From: Chrysochromulina tobinii | Taxonomy: Eukaryota; Haptophyta; Prymnesiales; Chrysochromulinaceae | Direction of reading: 5' to 3' | Assembly (NCBI GenBank): GCA_001275005.1 | Contig: JWZX01002057.1 | Location: 1 to 26,614, forward strand | DNA length: 26,614 bases | Translations under genes and position numbers: made by a program | Part shown: one piece after another, positions 15,568 to 24,215 of the stretch | How positions within the stretch are numbered: the stretch's first letter is position 1 | Layout of the letters: each line of letters starts with the position of its first letter | Notes under the pieces: model-generated | What the model was told of the DNA's origin: nothing | The model's input: only the letters and a program-made list of their open reading frames with translations | Database searches by the model: none

Positions 15568-17175
15568 ATGGCCGCACGCACGTCTGTATCTCCGCCGCGC
15601 TCGCGCTCAATGCCGAGCGCGTTTGCCCCGCGTGCCGACAACCCATTCACCACGCCGCGCTTGCGTGACGCCGACCCCGCCGGGGCGCCCTCGGTGGCAG
15701 ACGCTGCCTCTCGCATACTGTGCGAACTCAACGGCCTGCTCGTGGGCACTGAGCACGCCGCGAGGATGGCGCTTCCGGCGGCCGCATGGCTCCCGCTGCT
15801 TCCAGGCGGGCCGAGCGCGGGTTTCGGCCTTGAGACGCAGCCAGCGGTGCCCGGCCCAACCCTGCGCCACAACGCTCCGCTGCCACCACGGCGCGGCATG
15901 CTGGACGAGGCCTTGGTGCGGCTGCGCATGGTCGTCGGCATTGAGCCACCTCCGCATGATGCAGGTCTCAGCTCGTGCGGGGCGAAGCTGCTCGCATTCG
16001 CGTGGCAGCCGCACGCGATGAGCCTGGCACTGCCGTCGGCGCCCCGGCCGAGGCTGCTCGGCGCGGCTGCGCTGCCTGACGACAGCATTGCGCTCTACGA
16101 CACGAGCGAGCAGCGCTGGTCGCCGCATCGACTGGTGAACCTTCAACAAAAACGGGTTGTCGCGCTCGCGTGGCAGCCGCTGTCCTACGCGTTGCTCGCA
16201 GCCGCGTGCGCCAGGGGCGTGTGCGTGTGGCGGCTTACGTACTCTGCGGATGGAACTGTGGCGGGCGCTCAACTTCAGCGCGTCATCGAGCTCCCGCCCG
16301 ATCTTGACGGGCTCCCGCACCCGCCGCGGCTGCTCGCGTGGCACCCGCTCGGCCAATGGCTGGCCGCCACCTCGCCGCGGCACGCTCGCCTCACGCTCTG
16401 CGATCCCGCCGCGGCAGCCCCAGCTGCGCACATGCCTACCGGTGCGACCAGCGCGCTCGGCTTTCGCGCCAAGGTATTGCATGCGCTGACGGGCGTGGCG
16501 ACGACCGGGGTGGGCGTGCTCGAGGTGAGCCCATGCGGCGGCCTGCTCGCCGCCGCGGGCGCGGCCGGCGGCATCCGAATCTGGGAGACGCGTAGCTGGT
16601 CTTGGGAGTCGCGACCCACGCTGGGCGACTGCGCTCCGTGCATCGCGGCCGCGTGGCACGGGCCACCGCCGCTCGGCGAGGGGGCACGCACGCTGCTGCT
16701 GGCCCTGCAGGGATCGCCCTCGCTGCACGTGTTGCGCTTCGGCAAGCGCGTTCTCCTCGCGGAGGGCAGTGGAGGCGCCGCCGCCGCCGCCGCCGCCGCC
16801 GTGCGCTCCGAGTACCTCGGAATCGTCGACTTGGCATCCCTCGGCCAATCTCCCCATCTGCGCGTGCTCGCGCTCGCCTGGGAGCCGCGCGGCGAGCGCC
16901 TCGTGGTCGCATGGAGCGTTGCCGCGCCAGGCGAGGGGGGCGACGACGCCCCCGATGGTGCTGCCGCGCCGCCGCGGAGCACCCATTTGCAGCTGGTGCA
17001 CACGCAGATGACGCCCACTCTGCAGCTGCACCCGGTCGGACAGCTTGAAGTGAATCCTGCCTCCCTCAGCTCTCTCTCCTTCGCCGCACGGCTGGGCGAC
17101 GGGAGCGCGGGAGGCGCCGTCGTGTCGGCCTCGTGGGCGAATGGCATCGTCAGGCTGACGCCTCTCTTTTTCTGA
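15568..17175 (+). CDS. AAAS: Aladin-like WD40 nucleoporin
   Basis: 535 aa from the ATG at 15568. Aladin is a peripheral nuclear-pore beta-propeller anchored through NDC1. Recognisable WD-type blades include LLAFAWQPHAMSLALPS then DDSIALYDT, VVALAWQPLSYALLAAAC then GVCVWRL, LLAWHPLGQWLAATSP, and the strongly aladin-like GGIRIWETRSWSWESRPTLG. The N-terminal ~100 residues are variable, as in the family (human aladin is 546 aa). A (GCC)8 run gives eight alanines in a loop. The alternative is another WD40 protein, but the WETxxWxxExxPTL block and overall order favour aladin. The frame continues 15 codons upstream without support. Confidence 0.82.
   Translation: MAARTSVSPPRSRSMPSAFAPRADNPFTTPRLRDADPAGAPSVADAASRILCELNGLLVGTEHAARMALPAAAWLPLLPGGPSAGFGLETQPAVPGPTLRHNAPLPPRRGMLDEALVRLRMVVGIEPPPHDAGLSSCGAKLLAFAWQPHAMSLALPSAPRPRLLGAAALPDDSIALYDTSEQRWSPHRLVNLQQKRVVALAWQPLSYALLAAACARGVCVWRLTYSADGTVAGAQLQRVIELPPDLDGLPHPPRLLAWHPLGQWLAATSPRHARLTLCDPAAAAPAAHMPTGATSALGFRAKVLHALTGVATTGVGVLEVSPCGGLLAAAGAAGGIRIWETRSWSWESRPTLGDCAPCIAAAWHGPPPLGEGARTLLLALQGSPSLHVLRFGKRVLLAEGSGGAAAAAAAAVRSEYLGIVDLASLGQSPHLRVLALAWEPRGERLVVAWSVAAPGEGGDDAPDGAAAPPRSTHLQLVHTQMTPTLQLHPVGQLEVNPASLSSLSFAARLGDGSAGGAVVSASWANGIVRLTPLFF
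16777..16800 (+). repeat. (GCC)8 microsatellite
   Basis: Eight GCC triplets in the aladin gene encode a polyalanine run in a loop between blades. Confidence 0.9.
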
Positions 17176-17818
17176 CATGCGGGCGACAATCCCACAGGCG
17201 ACCGAGGTGAAACTCCCACAGGCGACCGAGGCAACCCTCGCGCACCTGAGTACGCGGCCGTCCACTTACCCGCCCCTGCATCCTGCCGTCCTTCCCACCC
17301 CCCACCCCCCGATTAAATTGACCCGGCCGGCCTGCTGGGTGGCGCTCGGGACTCATCATCGGGGCAAAGCAGCTCCACGGCTTGAGAAGTGCACCCGCCC
17401 AGCCCCCTGCCCTTGTTGACTCAAGCGCGGGGAGCACCAGGCGTGGTGCATGGTTATCGTTCGTGGGACACATCTGAACACATCTGATGACCTTCAATGA
17501 TGGCCTGAGACCCTCCACTGCACGCACAGATCCCCATCTCATCTCGCGCGCTCCTTGCTCTACTGTTTCGCGGTGCGTGCAGAGTCGAGAGGTTTGCATA
17601 TAGACTTGGTGTGGTGTTTTGGCCGATGGGTGCCACACGATGGGTGCCACAGCCTCGGCACAGCGTCCAACGAGTAAAACGGCGGCGGACCTACGGCGGA
17701 CCCGTGATAGTACGGAGAGCGGAGAGCTCCGGATCTGACGCGTGAGCGTAGTAGGTTGGCGATCGCAAATTCACACTTAACTTTGTGGACGAAAGATGGA
17801 AAAAGTGTGTGGTGGACA
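17176..17818. other. Intergenic region with short tandem duplications
   Basis: These 643 bp lie between aladin and the copper monooxygenase, both on the plus strand. They contain TCCCACAGGCGACCGAGG twice (17190-17207, 17214-17231; period 24), ACACATCTGA twice near 17469-17488, and CGATGGGTGCCACA twice in direct tandem (17624-17637, 17638-17651). No credible coding frame was seen. The monooxygenase promoter must lie in the right part. Confidence 0.55.
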
Positions 17819-19363
17819 ATGGACGAGTGCGAGGCGCTCACGTCCGAGATGGTGAGTCCACAATCCCGCTCACATCTAACACACGAGACCGTTCCATCAA
17901 CGGTATGCACGATTACAAAGCGATGCTTGTTTGCTGTCGTCGCTCTGGTACTAGCAGCTGCTGCATTTACCAGCGTCGCACGCGGACCCGAGCCACTGCC
18001 ACTGCTGGAAGTGGGAGGCTCACCATTGCCGTCTATCTTACCACACGCACCGTCGTTTCCAATCTCACCACTTGGTGCTAACTCCCGCCATACTGTGCCG
18101 CCGCCTCCACCGCCTTCACGAGCACCGTCAGACGAGTTGATCCTCAAGCTTGGCACACGTGGGCTTCCTGTGCTCGGTGAGGGGCAACGATGGCGTCGGG
18201 ACGACGAGTACGGGATCTTCTTCAATCAGCGCAACGCCGCTCTGAAGAACATTGCTCCCTCGTATGACACCGCGTGCGGCACGATCATCGTCGACCTGCC
18301 CGACGCCGAGACAACGAGCTATCACATCGTTGAGCTTGCACCCTACTTTTCGACCGTTGGGCCGCGCTATGGCAACATCAGCATCGTGCACCACATGGAC
18401 CTCTTCCTGTGCGACGAGCGCGTGCGCGTGCCACCCGATTCACAGTGCATGGGCTGCGGGTACCTCTCCACCGAAGGGCCGTGCTACGCGATGGTTTGGG
18501 CGTACGACAGGGGCGCCTTCGAACCGTTTAGGTTGCCACCGGACGCTGGTATGCGCGTGGGCCGCGGTACCCGGTTTACCAAGCTGCTGCTCTTTGTACA
18601 CTACGGCCTGCCCTACCGAGGGGTCACTGCCTCTCAGCTGCGTGATGCGGCGTATGTGGAGAGCTCGGGGGTGAGAGTGCGGCTGGTGCGCTCGCCGCGC
18701 CCGTTGGACGCGTTCAGTTTCGAGTTCATGCAGACGAACATGAATATCCCGCCCGCGTCGAACAATCTCGAGTTCGTCTCGCATATGACCGCCGATGGTG
18801 TCGCGTCTATGCTGGGCACCGACATCGCCGCCGGCGGCGGCGCGGTGTCGTTGCGCATGGTACATGCGCACGCGCATCCTCACGCCACGCGCGTGTCGCT
18901 CCACCGACTCCGCCACGGCCAGTGGGCCACGCTGCTCGAGCTCAACCCGTACTGCGGCTACGGCGAGTGCCAGCACTTCCACAACTTAACCGAGCCGCGC
19001 ATCCCAGCGGCCAGTGGCGCCGGCGCCGACGAGGTGGCCACTGGCGCTGGCGGCGATGCCAGTGGTACAGGCGTTGGCAGTGGTGGCGGATCGTCGCCGG
19101 CGCTGCGGTTGGGTGACGCGCTCGAGTTTCGGTGCTTATACGACAACCCCGAGCCCTTCGCGCTACATTACGGCTTGTCTTCGGGTATGGAGATGTGTGG
19201 CGCCATCCTGGTCTACACGCCCCACGTGTGGCAGAGCGCACGGCAGGTGCCTACGTGGTTTGGCGGACACGATGGCGTGCAGCGGCTAGTGCATGCCGAC
19301 GGCGTCGCGCGCGCGCCCGATGAGAGGCCACAGCTGCACTATGACGATGAAGTACCGGAATGA
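17819..19363 (+). CDS. PHM/DBH-like type II copper monooxygenase, membrane-anchored
   Basis: 514 aa from the ATG at 17819 (MDECEALTSEM); the frame upstream has no ATG. The family (peptidylglycine alpha-hydroxylating and dopamine beta-monooxygenases) uses two copper ions and ascorbate to hydroxylate carbons in the secretory lumen. A hydrophobic anchor (about 36-55) and a proline-rich stalk make it a type II membrane protein. The ligand sets are complete: first copper site VHHMDLFLC (His191, His192) and VHYG (His261); second site VHAHAH (His349, His351) and the Met of GMEMCG (Met459). Disulfide-type cysteines NPYCGYGEC and EFRCLYD are also present. A Gly/Ala-rich insert (about 396-430) is species-specific. 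No lyase domain follows, so it is a monooxygenase-only protein, nearer to PHM or MOXD than to bifunctional PAM. The substrate is unknown. Confidence 0.9.
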   Translation: MDECEALTSEMVSPQSRSHLTHETVPSTVCTITKRCLFAVVALVLAAAAFTSVARGPEPLPLLEVGGSPLPSILPHAPSFPISPLGANSRHTVPPPPPPSRAPSDELILKLGTRGLPVLGEGQRWRRDDEYGIFFNQRNAALKNIAPSYDTACGTIIVDLPDAETTSYHIVELAPYFSTVGPRYGNISIVHHMDLFLCDERVRVPPDSQCMGCGYLSTEGPCYAMVWAYDRGAFEPFRLPPDAGMRVGRGTRFTKLLLFVHYGLPYRGVTASQLRDAAYVESSGVRVRLVRSPRPLDAFSFEFMQTNMNIPPASNNLEFVSHMTADGVASMLGTDIAAGGGAVSLRMVHAHAHPHATRVSLHRLRHGQWATLLELNPYCGYGECQHFHNLTEPRIPAASGAGADEVATGAGGDASGTGVGSGGGSSPALRLGDALEFRCLYDNPEPFALHYGLSSGMEMCGAILVYTPHVWQSARQVPTWFGGHDGVQRLVHADGVARAPDERPQLHYDDEVPE

Positions 19364-19985
19364 AGTTCCAGGGGCAAGGCTGCGAGCAGCGATGCCCTTG
19401 GCCTTGCCTTCACTCTGCTCGTGAGAGGAGAGCGATCGTAGAGCGATCGCGCGGGCGGGTTTCCCGCGCCGGTCCGGTTCAGTCCGGGTTCGCGGGCGCC
19501 GCTCCCGACGGCGGACGGGCCCGCCCAGGCTGAGGCCCCACGGAGCGGCACGGTCTCCGCACACGGTCGCCGCTAAGCGCTATTTTTTCGGCCAGTGGGC
19601 GCGCCCAGTGTCGAGTGTGGAGTGTCGAGTGTGGGGCCTCAGCCCGGGCCGGCGGATCGGCCCACGCAGCATCAAAAAGCAAAAGGCCGAAATGCGAAAA
19701 TACACCTCGTAAAGAGTGGATCGGCGCACTGTGACACGACTGTGGACTGTGGCGCACAGCGCTACTAAGCGCTACATCCCCTGCGTCCCCCACACGCGTG
19801 TGCACCACACCGCGCACACCAAGCTCGAAGGCCCAGTGAAAGGCCCAGCACACTGTCGCCCCCGCCCGAATGCGGAATGCCCACGACATCGCCAATTCGC
19901 CATCGGGCCCCAGCCGCGTATGTATTCCATCAGCTGAGCATGAGCCCGCTCGCCCGACATCCACTGGCTTGCGTTGCGTTCGGTT
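19364..19985. other. Convergent intergenic region with inverted repeat
   Basis: These 622 bp lie between the 3' ends of the copper monooxygenase (+) and the LHC gene (-). They contain a 14-bp perfect inverted repeat (19528-19541, 19631-19644), a doubled AGTGTCGAGTGTGG (about 19609-19634) and AGCGATCG words (19430-19450). No coding frame with family similarity was seen. Confidence 0.55.
19528..19644. repeat. Inverted repeat, 14-bp arms, 89-bp loop
   Basis: GGCTGAGGCCCCAC (19528-19541) is the exact reverse complement of GTGGGGCCTCAGCC (19631-19644), and similarity extends a few bases outward with one mismatch. The loop contains a T6 run and the doubled AGTGTCGAGTGTGG. Confidence 0.8.
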
Positions 19986-20603
19986 TCAACCCAGGAGCTT
20001 GGAGCCCGACGCGAGCTCTTGGGCGACCATCCCGGCGATGCCAATCATCGCGGTGCGGCCGTTGTTCAGCTCCTTGCTCTGCATGGCCTTGAGCTCCGCC
20101 TCCGTGCTCGGCTTCAAGCCCATCGGATCGAATCCGAAATCGCCGAGATTGTGCGACGCTCGGACTTGCCAGAGCCGCGGAAACACTCGCCTCTGGCCGT
20201 CAGACCACTCGATCGCAACGGGAAACTCAAACGAAGACACTGACACGAGCTCAAGAAGGCCGATCGCAAACATCACGTACCGCCAGAACTCTTGCAGAGG
20301 CGTTTGTTGGAACGCAATATAACTTGGAACATCGATGTTCCCTCCAAACAGCGGGTGAAAGTTCTCGCCTGCGACGAACCCAAGCGCGGCCAGCATGGCC
20401 ACTCGACCGTGCTTCAGTTCGACTTCGCGATAAAACCGGATGCGGCCTTCATCGACGCCGTTGCAGAATCCCAGAGGATCAAAGTAGTTGAGCGGTGCAG
20501 TGACACCAGGAAGGTCCTTCGCCGAAAGTGCTTTCATTGTGAGGCTCACTCGGTGCACGAGCGGAGTCGTCATCGGCATCGTTGGAGCGACGCGCAGCAG
20601 CAT
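19986..20603 (-). CDS. Light-harvesting protein, fucoxanthin-chlorophyll a/c type
   Basis: 205 aa from the ATG at 20603. LHC/FCP proteins bind chlorophyll and carotenoid in the thylakoid membrane. The three helices are evident: helix 1 with YREVELKHGRVAMLAALGF (58-76), helix 2 EFWRYVMFAIGLLELVSV (105-122), and helix 3 KELNNGRTAMIGIAGMVAQE (177-196). The ExxxxHGR and ExxNGR pigment and salt-bridge motifs are intact. FDPLGF and FGFDPMGL are the usual pre-helix motifs. The N-terminal ~30 residues carry no hydrophobic signal peptide, although plastids of secondary origin require one. A first exon is probably missing, or this N-terminus is incomplete: the frame stays open about 24 codons upstream to a TAG, without an ATG. 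Confidence 0.92.
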   Translation of the reverse strand: MLLRVAPTMPMTTPLVHRVSLTMKALSAKDLPGVTAPLNYFDPLGFCNGVDEGRIRFYREVELKHGRVAMLAALGFVAGENFHPLFGGNIDVPSYIAFQQTPLQEFWRYVMFAIGLLELVSVSSFEFPVAIEWSDGQRRVFPRLWQVRASHNLGDFGFDPMGLKPSTEAELKAMQSKELNNGRTAMIGIAGMVAQELASGSKLLG

Positions 20604-20796
20604 TTCTGCCTGTACGAGGCGTGCGAGATTCGCGAAAAGGCGTGGAAGTTTCCGGTCTCCGTGAACATAGGAATCCTATCCGCGGGCCACGATCTCGGTT
20701 TGAGACACTAATGAAGAGTCCCCGCCGCTCTGTGTGCTGAGCCGTACCCGTACTGTCGCGCGCGTTTGCGCAGGGCTCCGGCACGTTGCGGCGCGG

Positions 20797-21729
20797 TTAC
20801 CCGCGGAGCATTCCGATGCCGGCATCGGTCGCTGCACCGCCACGCTCCCGTGCACGCGCTGCGGCCTCGTCCACAGCCACCCGGCTGGCGACGTGAAGCT
20901 GTTCACAGAGGCCTTTCGCTGCATGCACCGCCGACGCGAGCGCGGCGAGGTGCACGCCGTAACCGCCACCCGCACGCAAGGCGCACACATGGCCCTCGCC
21001 ATCGAGCCCGACCGAGACGGCCGAGCCGGCTGCGCTTCGCTCCTTGGCCGTGCAGTCGGCTACGAGGTGCCCATCGAGAGTCGCGAGCGTGACGTAGATT
21101 GGCAAGCTGGCGGCCGGGAAGGGCACCGCCTCATCAAGCGACTCATCGAGCTCAAGCTCGAGAGTTGCGGCCGTGGCGGTCGCACCAGCTCCGCCCCCAC
21201 TGCTGCCGCGTACGCCCACTTTGGGCACGCGCGTGTCGTGCAGGGCGGCCCGTACGGCAAGTGCCGCCGCGTCGAGTGGGCACCCATCTGAACGTAGCAG
21301 TTGCACGTGCACCTGCAGCTCCCAGCATTGCAAGCTCGGCACGATGCACAGCGTGCGTAGCGCGCCAGTGGCGCTCTGCCGCCCATAGAGCTGAGCGAGC
21401 GCGCCCTCGAGCCACACACGCTTGTCGTCCACGCCCGCGCCGGCGACATACTCTGGAAGGGCCCGCGCAGCTGCGTCGCCAGGCCCACAGCTCACCGAGA
21501 TGGTGATCTTGCCCAAATCTGGAGCGGAAGGCTTGGGCACGCTGAGGACAGCGCTCACGCCGACGAGCACATCCGCGCCACCTGTGCAGAGCCGTGCGGA
21601 GCCATTCGCCTGCGGGAAGAGCCCAATCTCGAGCGATAGGTGCCGAAAATCAAGGCGCCCGCGGCCGTCCTCTCGCAAGTCATCGGCCACGCCTTGTAGC
21701 GTGTATACGATCTCGGCTGATGATGGCAT
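20797..21729 (-). CDS. RRP42: Exosome core subunit RRP42 (EXOSC7), RNase PH fold
   Basis: 310 aa from the ATG at 21729 (MPSSAEIVYTLQGV); the frame upstream has no ATG and runs into the (ACTTG)n element. RRP42 is a catalytically inactive RNase PH-like ring subunit of the nuclear and cytoplasmic RNA exosome. Diagnostic blocks: DDLREDGRGRLDFR, GLFPQANGSARLCTGGADVLVGV, LCIVPSLQCWELQVHVQLL and AALAVRAALHDTRVPKV, which match the family in order and spacing (human EXOSC7 is 291 aa). The C-terminal third (LDGHLVADCTAKERSAA) is the second half of the RNase PH fold. The LHC start lies 194 bp downstream on the same strand. Confidence 0.9.
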   Translation of the reverse strand: MPSSAEIVYTLQGVADDLREDGRGRLDFRHLSLEIGLFPQANGSARLCTGGADVLVGVSAVLSVPKPSAPDLGKITISVSCGPGDAAARALPEYVAGAGVDDKRVWLEGALAQLYGRQSATGALRTLCIVPSLQCWELQVHVQLLRSDGCPLDAAALAVRAALHDTRVPKVGVRGSSGGGAGATATAATLELELDESLDEAVPFPAASLPIYVTLATLDGHLVADCTAKERSAAGSAVSVGLDGEGHVCALRAGGGYGVHLAALASAVHAAKGLCEQLHVASRVAVDEAAARARERGGAATDAGIGMLRG

Positions 21730-22344
21730 GGCACGATATGTCGCAGCTCGAGCGCTCGAACCGACCGCGACCGTCCACGCCACCCCGCACACTTGGCGAC
21801 GCGTCGGCGGAGCGGTCGAGGCAAGACAAGTCAAGTCAAGTCCATCGTAATTCGCTCTTGGGGCAACGTGAGAACCACGAAGATTACAACTTCACAATTT
21901 AGAGCGGAAATTCTCGGACCTGCCGCACGCCCCAGGCCCACACACGGCAAAGCGCGCCCGGCCGCCCGCAGACCGGCTTTTACGCTCTACTGAGCGCTTC
22001 CACACTCGTTGTCGCCCCCACAGTTCCACGGCGCGCAGGTCCGCCGGATCGACGCGCGGCGTCAGGAGCGATCTATCTAAAATAGCACACACACAGGCGA
22101 TAAAGCATAAACAGGCGACAGGCAAATATAGGCGCCCGACACCTGTGAGGCTATAGTACCCCGGCTACTGTGAGTACACTAGGATCGTTCAGCCCTTACA
22201 CCTGCGCACTTAGATTCAATGCTGTGGTTGTGACCGACCGGATCTAGGAAGCTTGGCAGTGTGGGCACGCTCCTTGCAGGCCAAGACATGCTCTATGTCT
22301 CGCTCGCGGCTTTCATGTGAAGTCTGGAACGCGACCACGAATTC
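21730..22344. other. Intergenic region including the RRP42 promoter
   Basis: These 615 bp lie between the RRP42 ATG and the 3' end of the SET gene. On the minus strand GGACTTGACTTGACTTGTC (21824-21842) stands about 95 bp before the RRP42 ATG. A patch with three AGGCGA/AGGCGC words (22094-22134) is seen farther right. No gene was recognised. Confidence 0.5.
21821..21842 (-). promoter_or_regulatory. (ACTTG)n element upstream of RRP42
   Basis: On the minus strand the tract reads GGACTTGACTTGACTTGTC then TTGC. It matches 11836-11866 upstream of the AAA gene and 2616-2628 upstream of the hydrolase fusion, always in sense orientation. Confidence 0.6.
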
Positions 22345-23151
22345 CTACCGGATCGCCAATCCGCGGCGAGCAGCCACGATGCCGCGTCGTTCCATTTTGT
22401 CTATAAGCTGGAGCTGAAGCGGCAGCTGGAGCGGCAGCTGGAGTTGCTGGAGCGGCTGCTTGGTCAGGAGCTCCGCCCCGTTCCGCGCAGCCGCTTCCGC
22501 ACAGCAGCGCGGGCATTCGCAGTTGAAGCCGAAGCACTTTTTAAGATGGCGCTGGCGGTCATCGCGGTTCCCTTTGGCTCCGTAGTTGATGAGCACCTCG
22601 GCGCCGGTGGCAATCGTGCGCGTCGCGCTGACGGTCGCCGTCTCCGTGTCCGGATCCCACACGAACACCGCGTTCGGCTCGCAGGAATGGTTGAGGCGGC
22701 TAATCTTGCGGAAGACGAAGCTGTGGAACGCACCATCGACACAGCTCAAGGTGAATGAGTTCGTGCAGATGACCGGATCGAGGTCCGTGTCGAAGTAGGT
22801 CAATTTCGTCTTTGATGGGCCCGAACGGGAGAGTGTGCTGAGCGCCACTCTCGCGACGTCAGGGTCGCCGTACCACTTCTCGATTGCGCCTCCGATCTCC
22901 GGGGTCAAGCGGATGAGCGGCTTCTCCACGAAGATTGGCTCACCACGCGCGATCGTGCGAATGGCAACGACTCCAAGATCACGGCCGGCTATGCTCCGGA
23001 CGACGACGCTAGGTCCCGGGGCAGCCGCAAGCCACTCGTGAACGCGGGCCGGCGCGGGGAGCTTGGCATACGACTGGCGCATTGACTCTTGAGACGAGTC
23101 AGGACGCCGCAGCGTCGGACCAAGCCGGCGGAGAGGGACCACCGTTGGCAT
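22345..23151 (-). CDS. SET-domain protein lysine methyltransferase
   Basis: 268 aa from the ATG at 23151 (MPTVVPLRR); upstream codons contain no ATG. SET enzymes transfer methyl groups from S-adenosylmethionine to lysine on histones or other proteins. The domain spans about 48-192: GRDLGVVAIRTIARGEPIF at the start, RLNHSCEPNAVF (substrate and SAM pocket, 152-163) and EVLINYG (catalytic Tyr190). A post-SET cysteine group CFGFNCECPRC (206-216) binds zinc in relatives. There is no MYND insertion, so it is SET5- or SMYD-like without the finger. The C-terminus is a QLQLPLQLPLQLQL repeat. The target is unknown. Confidence 0.88.
   Translation of the reverse strand: MPTVVPLRRLGPTLRRPDSSQESMRQSYAKLPAPARVHEWLAAAPGPSVVVRSIAGRDLGVVAIRTIARGEPIFVEKPLIRLTPEIGGAIEKWYGDPDVARVALSTLSRSGPSKTKLTYFDTDLDPVICTNSFTLSCVDGAFHSFVFRKISRLNHSCEPNAVFVWDPDTETATVSATRTIATGAEVLINYGAKGNRDDRQRHLKKCFGFNCECPRCCAEAAARNGAELLTKQPLQQLQLPLQLPLQLQLIDKMERRGIVAARRGLAIR
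22407..22457 (-). repeat. Short tandem repeat encoding a Gln-Leu tract
   Basis: GCTGGAG/CGGCAGCTGGAG units repeat in the SET gene tail and encode alternating Gln and Leu. Confidence 0.8.
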
Positions 23152-23308
23152 GTCACCTGAAAAGCAGACCCAAGAACCGGCCACGAAGAGTCCGCACAGT
23201 CCGCACAGACACACAGACACAGACCTTTAAAATAGTGATCCACACAAATTGATCATATTAGGCAAGTTGCGCATAAAGCCTTTTTCGATCAACACAGAAC
23301 CCGGTACC
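23152..23308. promoter_or_regulatory. Divergent promoter region of SET and TLC genes
   Basis: A 157-bp gap between divergent ATGs, the shortest such gap here. TTTAAAATAG at 23226-23235 is a TATA-like word on either strand. The TLC start has a strong context, ACCATGGGG. Confidence 0.45.
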
Positions 23309-24215
23309 ATGGGGTTGGCGAAGGTCGCTATAATGGCGCCGGCGGCGTTGCCTGCGACATCTTCTCAAGGCAGCTTATTCATCCAGAACAGTGCATACTC
23401 TGTTATTGCGTGCGTGGCGCTCGCGCTGATCCTGTTGGTCATACATGCAGTCCTCGATGTTGGCATCCAGCGCTGCTCCGCATCCGTGAGGGCGCTCGCC
23501 CCCGCAACGCGCCATGATCTGGTCATTCAGTTCATGTGGCTGCTGACCTGCACGCCAATCCCGGTCCTGTACGCCGCGGCGCTGCCGGAACTCTGGAGCA
23601 GCGGCATTGAGGGTCGCTGGCTCCGCACCTCAGCCACTTGCGAGTACGCGATGTTGCTACATGTGGCGAGTTCTCTCTATGAGGCCGTGGTCTACTTCAT
23701 GTACAGGAAGCCGATGGTGTACATGATTCACCATGCAATCGTGGTATATGCGTTACGGGATAGGCCTCTGGGTGGGCGCGATGCACTTCTGGGGGGCGTG
23801 GGATGGTCTCACTGAGATGAGCAATATCAACCTATGCTTTCTCAAGATAGGCTTGATCTTGCAACGCGGGCGCGGTTCGACGGCGGAGACGGTCAACGGC
23901 GTCCTGCTCTACTTCCTTTTCTTCGGAGTGCGCGTGCTCTCGCTGCCCCTATGGCTCGCACTGTACGCGCACGACTTGTACGTGGCGCCCGAGAGCACAT
24001 GGCATCATCCGGACGCCGGCCCGATGCGCAAGATGTGCATGCTGACTTACCCACTGTGTACGCTTGCGATCTGGGGCCTATCAGTCAGTTGGTTCCAGCC
24101 CATCCACAAAGGCATGCTCAAAGCATGGAGAGGGAAGGACGCCCTAGCTCCCGACCCAGACATTGACAAGGTTGTTGCCATCCTGAAGGAAGTGGACAAG
24201 CCAAAGCAGAGATAG
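23309..24215 (+). CDS. TLC-domain (TRAM/LAG1/CLN8) membrane protein, frame broken once
   Basis: Two overlapping frames together make one TLC-like protein. The first starts at the ATG at 23309 and carries SSLYEAVVYFMYRKPMVYMIHHAIVVY; the second, one base shifted, continues with YGIGLWVGAMHFWGAWDGLTEMSNINL, several membrane spans and a Lys-rich tail (VDKPKQR), ending at 24215. TLC proteins take part in ceramide synthesis, lipid sensing or ER transport; the IHH followed by an acidic TEMS region is the TLC signature. The join must lie between about 23727 and 23790, most simply at 23752-23754 (GCGTTAC). No GT-AG intron of fitting length and phase is visible there. A sequencing error, a young pseudogene or a +1 frameshift are all possible. 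Confidence 0.75.

Noticed and set aside
15264-16088. Upstream extension of the GARP frame to a 670-residue protein
   Set aside because: It runs antisense through the first third of the aladin gene and is low-complexity; the Met at 15263 lies immediately before the conserved acidic and Myb region.
15607-17265. 552-codon minus-strand frame under aladin
   Set aside because: Antisense shadow with Arg/Gly-rich composition; the plus strand carries WD40 blades in the right order.
23742-23762. A 20-bp mini-intron GTATATG...GATAG to explain the TLC frame change
   Set aside because: Its removal leads into the third frame, not the one carrying the rest of the TLC domain, and it is far too short for ordinary splicing.
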